Positions 9,001-16,091 are shown, counted from the first letter of the stretch. The stretch is 20,050 bases of DNA from Hypsibius dujardini (GCA_001579985.1 LRSR01014520.1:1-20050), one strand, 5' to 3'. Notes: a model not told the origin generated them from the letters alone. Numbers and translations are program-made.

Positions 9001-10733
9001 CGTACCGGCCGGTGAAAATAATCGAGCGCGCGCTTTAACCGAGCGCGTTCCCCTAAAGTTATCGGGTTTCTACGGTGACTATTGTACGCTCCCGATTTCA
9101 AGAGTCGATTATGCCCCACCCCCGTTGATTCACATCAAGTTTGAGCGGATCGTTCAATTCCATTCACTTGTCCGTGATTGGCCCGTTGGTTTTACCTGAC
9201 AGGTTGTGCTACCTTGCTTGATTGAAACGATGATTTCGGTTTCCAAAATTTGAAGTCAATAAAGTTTAAGTGAATCTGAATGAACAACCAAGCGAGCGAC
9301 GGAACGTGTTTTCGGGCCGGACCTAAAATCGACCCTTGAGATCGGGAGCGTACAGTAATATGTTCCAGGCTACGACAGCACATTGTTCGTACGGTTGATC
9401 AACGAATACGGTGTCGATCGGCAAGTCGCCAAGGTAATTCACCAAACAGTTTGCGTCACTGCTGACGGTTAATATGACTTATCGACATGTATGGGTTAAT
9501 ATGACTTATCGACATGTATGGGTTAATATGACTTATCGACATATACGGGTCAATATGAATTTTCGACATATACGCATGTGGCAAAAAATTTCAACTGATT
9601 AAGTTAAAGCCAATTTTTACAGGCGCTCAGCAAAATAAGGTGGTCTGAATTTGAGCCAATTTTGGCCTTCGAATGCCACTGCGTTTTCCCTTGCTGGATT
9701 TATTGATTAAATGTCCGACCGATCGGAGAAAGTTAACTTGCACAAAATTCGTCATTTTTAATAAAAAAAGTGTGTTCATTTTAACCGAAAATTTACGACC
9801 GAAAATTCAACAAAGATCACCTTATTAATTTCGACAAGTGAACTGCCGAAACTTTAATGATGAATATGTGCCAATCAAGCGATAAAAGCAGTGGTACGCG
9901 AAGGTCAAATATGGCTCAAACTCGGACCACCCTGTTTTGCTGGCCACCAGTGAAAAGTGGCTTTAACTTGGTTAGTTGAAGGTTTTTGCCACATTTCGTA
10001 CTTTCAACGCTAACTCGATTATCCGACGAAATAGCACTTGGCCCAGCAGTACGGCGATCGCAGCCTCGAAGTCATCAAACTCGGCGCCCCCACCGGGAAG
10101 ACCTGGCCTTTGATGGGCAACCGCCTCGTGGACCGGTACCCTTACATCGAGGCGGAAGTCCGCTACGCCCTCAAGGAATACGCAGTTAACGCGACCGACG
10201 TGCTGGCACGCCGAATGCGGCTGGCCTTCCAGGACGTCGACGCGGCCAAAGAAGCCCTGCCTCGGGTGGTGGAGATAATGGGGCAAGAACTCGCCTGGGA
10301 TCCGGCGGAGAAAGCTCGTCAAACCGCCATGGCCACAAAGTACGTGGACGAACAGATGGGCTTTAGATCAGTCCGCAGCAGTGCCGTCAAAGTCGCCATC
10401 AACGATGTGGCTTCGTATCTGCGCAAGTTCAACGAGACCGCCGGGCCTGGAAGCGAGACCGCCGGGCCTGGAAGCGAGACCGCCGGGCCTGGAAGCGAGA
10501 CCGCAGGACCTGGAGGAAAGGGAATGCCGTATACGGCGGTCCGCAAGACACTGCAAGGTTTCCAGCTGGGAGACGTGCCGGAAGCCGATATCGAGGCGCT
10601 GGCGAAACAGCTCAACTCGTACCATCCGAATAAGGAAGTGAATGCGACCGAGTTTTTGGGCATTGTCGCGTATCTGTCGAAGATTAAGGAGCAGAATGAC
10701 CGAAAAATTGATGATATGAAAAAGAAGACATGA
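6008..10733 (+). CDS. GPD2: Mitochondrial glycerol-3-phosphate dehydrogenase (FAD), 7 exons, 720 aa
   Basis: Exons are 6008-6412, 7200-7317, 7408-7898, 8110-8330, 8548-8711, 9369-9433 and 10035-10733. All junctions are GT-AG and all phases agree (2163 nt, TGA stop). The enzyme oxidises glycerol 3-phosphate to dihydroxyacetone phosphate on the outer face of the inner mitochondrial membrane and passes electrons through FAD to ubiquinone (glycerophosphate shuttle). Residues 1-40 are basic and hydrophobic, as in a targeting/membrane segment. The FAD dinucleotide-binding motif VIGGGATGTG is at about 73-82, followed by STKLIHGGVRYLQ, the NATGPF motif, and ITIAGGKWTTYRSMAE at about 421-436. The C-terminal domain contains GKRWP-like GKTWPLMGNRLV and YIEAEVRYALKEYA. 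Length matches animal enzymes (about 727 aa). The C-terminal EF-hand region is altered: loop 1 is filled by a 21-bp tandem repeat and loop 2 lacks key ligands. Introns carry inverted-repeat elements, listed separately. Confidence 0.97.
6491..7092. mobile_element. Foldback element with ~105-bp inverted arms in dehydrogenase intron 1
   Basis: The left arm (about 6491-6608) and right arm (about 6988-7092) are imperfect inverted copies. Matching blocks in order are TTTACATTGG, TCTCG, TGGAAA, GCGGTTTC, an A/T-rich stretch, CGC-CA, then CCCGGG(T/C)TTGATTGATTGATT. The interior holds an AATTC/AAATTC tract at about 6890-6920. No ORF of note is present, so this is a non-autonomous foldback or MITE-like insertion. 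I could not define a target-site duplication. Confidence 0.7.
8003..8095. repeat. Inverted repeat in dehydrogenase intron 3
   Basis: Two 23-nt arms (8003-8025 and 8073-8095) match at 20 of 23 positions; each begins ACCTTG when read inward. Together they span most of the downstream half of the 211-nt intron, ending 14 nt before the acceptor. The left flank TGGCAAAAACCTT also resembles the ends of the intron 6 element, hinting at a related origin. Confidence 0.6.
8332..8475. mobile_element. Tc1/mariner-type MITE with TA duplications at a 5' splice site
   Basis: A 140-bp element (8334-8473) is bounded by TA on both sides (8332-8333 and 8474-8475). Its 39-nt terminal inverted repeats match at 38 of 39 positions and begin CAGTCAACGACAAG, with CAGT ends as is typical of Tc1-like elements. 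The interior (8373-8434) holds a further short inverted repeat (GGTGGTT with AACCACC) and an unresolved base N at 8376. There is no transposase. The dehydrogenase exon 4 donor is AT|GTACAG, so the splice-site GT is one element-external base plus the first base of the TA duplication. Confidence 0.85.
8773..8868. repeat. Palindrome plus 34-bp direct repeat in intron 5
   Basis: Arms 8773-8800 and 8802-8829 form a near-perfect palindrome (27 of 28) centred on AACTTTAAGTT. A 34-bp unit beginning TAAGTTGAATTTTGATG is then repeated exactly (8801-8834 and 8835-8868). The whole could fold into alternative hairpins. No coding potential is seen. Confidence 0.9.
9080..9357. mobile_element. MITE copy 1 in dehydrogenase intron 5 (TA duplications)
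   Basis: A 274-bp element (9082-9355) lies between TA dinucleotides at 9080-9081 and 9356-9357. Its terminal inverted repeats are about 29-30 nt: left begins TTGTACGCTCCCGATTTCAA and right, reversed, begins CTGTACGCTCCCGATCTCAA. The right end lies 11 nt upstream of the exon 6 acceptor. It shares subterminal blocks GCCCCACCCCC, GTTCAAT and GTGATTGG with the element at 14703-14981, so both belong to one family. No transposase is encoded. Confidence 0.85.
9467..9570. repeat. 27-bp minisatellite in intron 6, about four copies
   Basis: Units start at 9467, 9494, 9521 and 9548. The unit begins GGTTAATATGACTTATCGAC. The first three are nearly identical and the fourth is diverged. The array directly precedes the foldback element at 9571. 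Confidence 0.95.
9571..10000. mobile_element. Foldback element with ~115-bp inverted arms in intron 6
   Basis: The left arm (9571-9687) and right arm (9885-10000) are inverted copies. Matching blocks running inward are TACG, ATGTGGCAAAAA, TTCAACT, AAGTTAAAGCCA, CAGCAAAA, GGTGGTC, TTTGAGCCA, CCTTCG, CCACTGC and TTTT. The interior is about 197 nt of AT-rich DNA without an ORF. The element occupies most of the 601-nt intron, ending 34 nt from the acceptor. It is a non-autonomous foldback transposon or a local inverted duplication. Confidence 0.8.
10434..10516 (+). repeat. 21-bp in-frame coding repeat, four copies
   Basis: Four units start GAGACCGCCGGGCCTGG, the last one diverged (GCAGGACCTGG). 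They encode ETAGPG(S/G) heptads at about residues 622-649 of the dehydrogenase. The insertion falls where the first EF-hand calcium loop is expected, between the helix ending LRKF and the helix beginning YTAVRKTL. Confidence 0.95.
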
Positions 10734-11140
10734 CCTTTGTTCCTTGCATGTTGGCGTATTTTAAGACTTAAACCTTTCACTGAAATTGAAAGGGCTCTGC
10801 ATGCTTAGAATGGGACCGTAATCGATGGTCCCACAATCTGACAATGAGAGAGAATTGAGTAGTCTCTTGATTGTGTGGTCTGTCTCGTGCGCACGCGTTT
10901 AGTGGCCAGGCCATGAAACTGCCGACAAGATTTTGCCGCGATCAGTAAATTTGGACCGGCTGAACATTTTGCTAAAACTTTTAACTCTACGTCGTGTCTC
11001 GTAGACTGTACCGTGTTTAATCAACTGGACGCTTCGAAAATCAACGAAACAATAAACATACGATAAAAGAAGTCACAGTGACACGAATACATATACGCCT
11101 GTATAATGTATGTTTAATTTGAGCCTGTATATACGAAGAA
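10734..11140. other. Convergent 3' ends of dehydrogenase and pseudokinase genes
   Basis: No coding sequence is seen between the two stop codons. A palindromic stem GGGACC-GGTCCC lies near 10812-10832. An AATAAA on the plus strand at 11051-11056 could end the dehydrogenase transcript about 320 nt after its stop. An ATTAAA on the minus strand at 11113-11118 could end the pseudokinase transcript. Both polyadenylation assignments are by consensus only. Confidence 0.5.
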
Positions 11141-12721
11141 CTATTGCGCCTTAAAGGGAATGGAATTTAGCAGCTCGAGAGCTGACGGTCTCTCGTCGTA
11201 TTTCATATCCCAGCATCTGCCAATCGGTCCTCGCAGCGATTCGTCTAGTTGTCGCAGAAATTCTTCGCGCTTTTGAAGATCGAAATGGGTGTAGGATGGA
11301 CGCGAGCCCTTCCATAAGTGAAGAACGACGCAGCCAAAGGCAAATACATCGGTCTTGCTGCCGTATTGTTCGTTGCCTTCCGGTGGCGTGAACCGCTCCG
11401 CTCTCTCCTGAACAGGGAAGTAACTGCGGCCACATATCTTAACTGCATCATCCACTCTTCCAACTGATATAATTTTAAGCGTGCCAGCACCCGGTTCGTT
11501 ACCGCTAAACAGAACGTGCTCACAGCAGAAGAATCGGTGAGCCAGGTTCTTCTTGTGGAGATATGCTAGTCCGTCGAGCAATTCTCGCGCAAAGCGGATA
11601 GTCTGCTTTATTTCACCGCCTTTTCCATTAGCAAAAGAAGCCAGCGAATCACCTGTAAAAAATACAGAAACACAGGGGTCATGCTGATCTCTGAATTTAG
11701 CTGGACATGTCGAAAGGCTCCAGATGTTTCAAAATGTATGCAAACTGTGTATGCAGATTTTCTCTGGATCAACGCCTAGTCTGTCATAGTCAAGCAGAGA
11801 AATATTTGGGCCCACCCTTAAGCATAATTTTTAAATTATATGGGTTTAGGAATTTTGTCCTTTGCCCAAATTTATTTCATTGACTTGATTTTGGGTATTT
11901 CCCAGGTAGGCTGCTGTAACGGACTGAGATTAAATACTTTCAAACCTGTAACCCCCGTGGACCAGAAAAGAGACCATCCCGTCTCATTGACTACCTGTTT
12001 TTCAAACGTGTGTTAGGTTAGCGTCATTGCACATTTGAAACACTTCTATTCGATTCAAAAAAAATGCTAGCTTGTCACAATGTTCGTAAGACAGTTAAAT
12101 CAAAAAAGGTTGGCTTGCCGAATTTTCGAAAGCAGTTTCCAAAGGACAAGGAGCGTTACAGACGACGCCTTGTGTTAGTAATTGGTACAGTAATATGATA
12201 TGTTATCTGTGGTCAACATTGACGGCAACCAGATGCTATGAGTAATTTTCGTCCACGACAAGGAGGCGAACTCCGCTTTAGACGTGAAAATGTATGCCGT
12301 TCCTACTTACCTCCACAGTACTCCATGATAATGCGGTAACTCGCGGGTCTGCCCCCACGCTCTTGAGGACTCGCCTGGAGGCCCAGATGACGAACAACGT
12401 GTGGATTATTGAGTGTTTTTAGAATCAACAGAGTCGCATCCAAGATCCCCACAGTCCGACTAGTGGCTGTCAGGTTATCCACGGCCGAGCTGATAGGAAG
12501 ACTAACGATCTTCACGGCAACCTCTGTGGCGGCTTTATCCAACAACTTTGCCTTACGCACTTCATATACTTTCCCGCGAATAGGCCTCGCCGTTTCAAAG
12601 GTACCTAATAATCAAAATTGCACATAATTCTGAATAACACGCAATGAGGGTTTGACTCCTGTAAAATGATAAATATACCAATTGTTGAGTCCGAAGGCTG
12701 TGTGTTCAGGTGAGGGCTCAT
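11141..12721 (-). CDS. Pseudokinase, kinase-domain-only protein, 282 aa, 3 exons
   Basis: Exons in transcript order are 12721-12679, 12604-12311 and 11652-11141, all GT-AG and in phase, 849 nt ending TAG. Exons 2 and 3 are strongly supported; the 43-nt first exon (MSPHLNTQPSDSTI) rests on consensus and phase alone. Subdomains appear in order: a degenerate glycine loop (GKVYEV, about 25-30), the ATP-anchoring lysine in VAVKIV (K46), NPHVVRHLGL, the hinge IIMEYCGG, LDGLAYLHKKN, HRF at 151-153 where active kinases have HRD, FCCEHVLF in place of LKPxN, SVG at 175-177 in place of DFG, TPPEG for APE, DVFAFGCVVLHLW, and CWDMKYDERPSALELL. Loss of the catalytic Asp, the metal-binding Asp and the loop Asn predicts no phosphotransfer, so a scaffold or allosteric role is likely. 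The nearest broad group looks like TKL/tyrosine-kinase-like. Its neighbour upstream on the same strand is the interrupted gene at 12941-14449; linkage to it is unresolved. Confidence 0.85.
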
Positions 12722-12740
12722 TTGGGCTACGGTGAATGTG

Positions 12741-12812
12741 TTTGTCAGTCTGTCTGTTTGTCTGTCTGTCTGTTTGCCTGCCTGCATGTCTGCATGCTTG
12801 TCTGCTTGTATC
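12741..12812. repeat. (CTGT/CTGC)n simple repeat
   Basis: About 70 nt of TCTG, TTTG and CTGC units between the pseudokinase first exon and the gene upstream. It is the same repeat family as at 1367 and 16526. Confidence 0.9.
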
Positions 12813-12940
12813 CATACCTGTCTACTGTTTGACTGGCTATATGTCTATTTGTTTGACTGGTACGTTCTTTATAATTAGCCTCTGCCTACGGCCTTTTTTT
12901 AAGCTACATATACAGTTTTCCGGTATCGCATTAATTTTTG

Positions 12941-13795
12941 TTAAAGTCGGGTCGCGAAGGCGGATTTAGCTTCATCGAGTTGGCAGTCGACTGATTTGGT
13001 AGCTTTGGCCGGTTCAGGCCAAAACAAGACGTCCGAACTGGTTCGGGCGTCTCCCAGCCGGATCGGAAAGCGCCCAACCTCATCGCTAAAGAGATCCACC
13101 CCGGTGGATCCAAAATCGTTGCTCAAGCAGCCTCCCACTCCCAGCACGTGAGCCACGTCCATTTCGCATAGTTTCCCAATCAAACGGTAGATGTTTCCCT
13201 TACCGCTCTGTTCCTGGAGCATTCCGCGCAGGACGTCTTCCCCGTTCCAGAGGGTCTGCATCTGTTGACGGGCATTTGTCAGTTCCGGATCAGCAAATGC
13301 GTCGGCGTCCGCGAAGAACACCAGCACAGCCGGCTCTGCCTTGTCGCGATAACAAAGAAAGCAGCCGTACGATCCGAGACCGTAGGACATGATCAAACTC
13401 TCCCGAACTCGCCGCGACAGACCTAGGCGTTGCGTGTTCGAGCCGTACCGTTGAATCCACACGTTGGGGATGTGCGCCGGATTAACCAGGATTTCCACGT
13501 CCCTGTAGTCCTTCACAATCACCACGGACCATCTGAAAAGGGGATAGGAGGAGCGTAACTTCTGCGCAATCGGCGCGGCAGTTATGTCGTGCTCAGGAGA
13601 CTTATTGTCCCGAAGAATCGAATAGATTTTTGAGCCCAGTTCGCAGCATTTCCCATCCTCGCCCCCTCCGCAGTGACTGTTTCGATCATGCATTTTTGCG
13701 CCGCAATCTCGGATGAGAAAACCGGCCTTCACCTGGCGGTACTTCTTGTCCATCGCGTTGACCAGCGTTGCCGACTGTCGTTCCATGCTCTCCAT
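12941..13795 (-). CDS. Unrecognised protein, C-terminal part after in-frame TAG, 284 aa
   Basis: An open frame begins MESMERQSATLVNAMDKKYR and ends TAA. It lies in the same frame as the segment upstream (13799-14449), separated only by TAG GAG. The first 25 residues read as continuation of an amphipathic helix. After that comes a mixed alpha/beta-looking region with clustered Cys (CGGGEDGKCCELG), a hydrophobic strand WSVVIVKDYRDVEILV, VLVFFADADAFADPE and a Gly-rich VLGVGGC. I recognise no family and see no signal peptide or membrane segment. GC-rich codon use matches secure exons. It may be the rest of an interrupted gene (preferred), or an independent gene starting at its own ATG. No convincing donor joins it to the pseudokinase exons. 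Confidence 0.65.
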   Translation of the reverse strand: MESMERQSATLVNAMDKKYRQVKAGFLIRDCGAKMHDRNSHCGGGEDGKCCELGSKIYSILRDNKSPEHDITAAPIAQKLRSSYPLFRWSVVIVKDYRDVEILVNPAHIPNVWIQRYGSNTQRLGLSRRVRESLIMSYGLGSYGCFLCYRDKAEPAVLVFFADADAFADPELTNARQQMQTLWNGEDVLRGMLQEQSGKGNIYRLIGKLCEMDVAHVLGVGGCLSNDFGSTGVDLFSDEVGRFPIRLGDARTSSDVLFWPEPAKATKSVDCQLDEAKSAFATRL

Positions 13796-13798
13796 CTC

Positions 13799-14449
13799 CT
13801 ACAGGACCGTCTGTTCCAACTCTTCCCTGGTGGTGTTGTTGGTGCTTAACGGATCGTTCCTGATGTAGTTGGCCTCGGAGAAGGCGCAGTGCATGAGGTA
13901 GGTCAAGCGGAGACGGTAGGCCTCAGAAAAAGCCAGACGGATGGCCGTGTCCCATTGTTTGTACAGCTCGAAGTCGGTGCCGCATAATGTGGTGAGTTGT
14001 TCCAGCAGGTTCTCCCACGAGACAGAAGTCGTGGTGATCTTTGTCAAGAGCCAATCCATCTGCGAGGCTGGGTTGAATTTTTGGGATTCGTTGCGAAATT
14101 CATTCCATGTGAATCCGTTGGGGGCGCTTTCGAAGGCTTTATACTTTTTCTGTACAACGTAAATGGCTTGAAGAACGGTGTTGTACTGCTCACACCAGTT
14201 CTTGGAGCGGAATTCTTGCAGGATGACGTCTTGAATGTCCTGTAGCTTCTCATTAATGATGTGCTGGATGGCCAGGAGTTGTTCGGGGAATTGGTCGCCG
14301 AACAGGTTGGGAATTCGAGTACTGACGACCGTCGGGGGCGGCAGATTCAAGTCCGGGAAGCAGCTGCGAACTCCTTCCACCATGTTAATGGTTCCCCTAG
14401 TCAATAAGGACGTGGAAATGCTTTTTAAGATACCGCCCGCGATGTCCAT
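13799..14449 (-). CDS. Unrecognised helical protein, N-terminal part, 216 aa to in-frame TAG
   Basis: I start this at MDIAGGILKSISTSLL (ATG at 14447-14449). The frame extends upstream to 14560, but a strong donor (GTAAGT at 14548-14543) and an acceptor (TTTTCAG before 14480) suggest a 5' untranslated intron there. The protein is mostly helical by eye, with heptad-like Leu/Ile spacing, and has IPNLFGDQFPEQLLAIQHII, VLQAIYVVQKKYKAFES and AYRLRLTYLMHCAFSEANYI. It ends EELEQTVL at TAG. The sequence following the stop continues the same frame and helix. No family is recognised. Confidence 0.65.
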   Translation of the reverse strand: MDIAGGILKSISTSLLTRGTINMVEGVRSCFPDLNLPPPTVVSTRIPNLFGDQFPEQLLAIQHIINEKLQDIQDVILQEFRSKNWCEQYNTVLQAIYVVQKKYKAFESAPNGFTWNEFRNESQKFNPASQMDWLLTKITTTSVSWENLLEQLTTLCGTDFELYKQWDTAIRLAFSEAYRLRLTYLMHCAFSEANYIRNDPLSTNNTTREELEQTVL

Positions 14450-14702
14450 TGCTACTGCTGCGTGCGGTTCTGGAAGCTTTCTGAAAATGCTCGAAAGACT
14501 GTATGTAGGAATACGTGTGCCTCTTCGCTCCTGCTGCGGGTTACTTACGTATAGACACAATTAACAAAAAGGAAACCTGATGTGGTACAGTGTGTAGTGT
14601 AAACGCTCAATAAGAGAAATAAGAGAGACTATTGTGGGAAGAACCACATCAGGTCTTACATTTGTTTATATATGTACCCTCAGATAGACTTGCGACCAGT
14701 TA

Positions 14703-14981
14703 CCGTATTCCCCCGATCTCAAGGGACAGTTAAGCCCCACCCCCTCCAGTTATCGGTTAGCTGTTCAATCGGATTCACTGTGTCGTGATTGGTTGAAATT
14801 TAAGCGGAACTTGACAGCGATTGATTGATTGATTAAGCGAAATTCTTGACAGACACATTCAATCAGTTGATTGATTGATTGTAGGTGAACAATAGCAAAC
14901 GGTGATGAACAGATAAGATCCGGGGTGGATGAAATTAACTGGTAGGGCAAAAAGGTGTCCCTTGAGATCGGGGGATTACGG
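14703..14981. mobile_element. MITE copy 2 (TA duplications)
   Basis: A 279-bp element lies between TA at 14701-14702 and TA at 14982-14983. Its terminal inverted repeats begin CCGTATTCCCCCGATCTCAA on the left and CCGTAATCCCCCGATCTCAA on the right (reversed), differing at one position in the first 26. Internally it shares GCCCCACCCCC, GTTCAATCGGATTCACT and GTGATTGG with the copy at 9082-9355, and carries (ATTG)n tracts. There is no transposase. TA duplications place it in the Tc1/mariner group. Confidence 0.9.
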
Positions 14982-14983
14982 TA

Positions 14984-15456
14984 TACTGTTTACTTTATGA
15001 ATATTGCAGATAATGAGCATGTGTGCATAGTAGTCACCTACGTTGTATGCATGAAATCATCCGTTCATGGGCAGTTATGATGATCCGTTTCGGAAAGCAG
15101 TATGACGATTTTTGAGGCGCCCCAATCCGCCGATAAGATTGGTGCGTGGGAGATAAACAAGTATTCCTAACCTTCCTATCTCTTATGTGCATGCATATTC
15201 CTTAACATTAGCGCAGGGATGACGGTAAAGCGGTAGCACGCAGTGATATCTGCCGCGCTGTAATGCGCCCAAAAGCAGCCAGCTCATCATTTAGTCATGC
15301 AGTCATACGCAATTTATGTCCACATAAAGTTGGCCGTCCACATATGTCCACATATGTCCACATATGTCCACATATGTCCACATATGTCCACATAAGTTGG
15401 CCGTCCTGGAGAATTAGAACGTACCCATTATGAGATCACAGGACATTTTAAGTCAA
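14984..15456. other. Intergenic; 10-bp TCCACATATG array
   Basis: No gene is recognised. A 10-bp unit TCCACATATG repeats about 5.5 times at 15337-15391 and is flanked by direct copies of AGTTGGCCGTCC. A hairpin CCAATC-GATTGG lies near 15120-15140. At 15080-15100 a plus-strand frame reads MIRFGKQ, noted under findings. Confidence 0.6.
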
Positions 15457-15735
15457 TCACGACCATCGAATTTGCTGAGGAAAATACTTATATCGTAATA
15501 CTTGATAATACTTAAGAGAAAGCATGAAGAGAAATATTCGTTTGCCAAACCTAATTACAGGACGACATTCGTTTACAACAATCGTGTACCAAAACAGCAA
15601 CAACATTCGCTTACCGAATCTGATCAAAAGGTCGTCCGGAATTCGATCACGCGGAGTAAGAAAGACATCTAGACAAGTACAGGTGTCTGAGTATTCTCGT
15701 CGGGTGCCTTCGTGGTTAAGGTTCGGCATTCTCAT
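15457..15735 (-). CDS. Candidate RFamide-like peptide precursor ORF, 92 aa
   Basis: This frame contains LLIRFGKR (hexapeptide codons at 15624-15607) and, 69 nt further on, PVIRFGKR (15555-15538). RFG followed by KR is the classical layout of an amidated RFamide neuropeptide: cleavage at the dibasic site, then Gly-dependent C-terminal amidation. The two IRFGKR codings differ at five positions, all third-codon and all synonymous. Against it, no signal peptide is visible, spacer segments are hydrophobic rather than acidic, and the N-terminal part overlaps another candidate exon in a different frame. The initiating ATG at 15735 is arbitrary; an acceptor such as TTGTCTAG near 15673 could open the exon instead. 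Confidence 0.25.
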   Translation of the reverse strand: MRMPNLNHEGTRREYSDTCTCLDVFLTPRDRIPDDLLIRFGKRMLLLFWYTIVVNECRPVIRFGKRIFLFMLSLKYYQVLRYKYFPQQIRWS

Positions 15736-16091
15736 CCTCAGAGACGTGGTTTGCGGTCACATCTTTCGCAGCAGTCGTTTGAGCAGATTCGGTGATCTTT
15801 TCCACAAACCTTCATAAGTTTGGTTAACCAGCATGTCAATGTTATACGACCATGCATGCTTACTACAACCGTGTCTAAGGTTTTTTAAACATGGCTGTGA
15901 GTCATTAATCTAGAAACACTTCTCACGTTAAAGACATCTGTGTCTGGAGGAGGCGTTGCCAAATCCTCGAGATGAGTCTCAAGACTAAATTTTCCATCCT
16001 TGGTGACAGTCTCGTTATGGCTGACAGACACATTGCTTGCTTTCGTGATTGGGGCTTGGGTGGGCTGACCAATGTTTCCCGACAGGTCGCT
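15716..16091 (-). CDS. Candidate terminal exons of an acidic, Ser/Thr-rich tail
   Basis: Two in-phase exons are suggested: 16091-15927 (acceptor CTGCAG, donor AAC|GTGAGA, 55 codons, containing NIGQPTQAPITKASNVSV and ETHLEDLATPPPDTDVFN) and 15796-15716 (acceptor GAAAAG, 26 codons then TAA, containing TESAQTTAAKDVTANHVSED). Both look coding by composition. They may be the 3' end of the YTGY gene just upstream on the same strand, if that gene splices before its TAG at 16299 (possible but weak donor CAA|GTCTCG), or a separate gene. The second acceptor is weak. No domain is recognised. Confidence 0.35.

Noticed and set aside
12941-13110. Splicing of the unknown protein directly onto pseudokinase exon 2
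   Set aside because: Exon 2 needs a phase-1 donor; the only such GT near the end (ACCA|GTTCGG) is weak, whereas a 43-nt first exon at 12721-12679 fits phase and consensus.
13730-13802. Short intron removing the in-frame TAG
   Set aside because: Donor GTAGGAG exists, but the nearby AG acceptors (28, 58, 61, 70 and 76 nt away) would all shift the reading frame; the only in-frame one is 15 nt away, too short.
14450-14560. N-terminal extension MCLYVSNPQQERR of the unknown protein
   Set aside because: It runs through a strong GTAAGT donor and a TTTTCAG acceptor, so it is more likely an intron in the 5' untranslated region.
15205-15290. Possible tRNA or structured small RNA (GC-rich, GGTAGCACGC)
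   Set aside because: There is no B-box GGTTCRANNCC motif and no cloverleaf that I can pair.
15337-15391. CRISPR-like array of short direct repeats
   Set aside because: The 10-bp units have no spacers, and the genome is eukaryotic; this is a simple tandem repeat.
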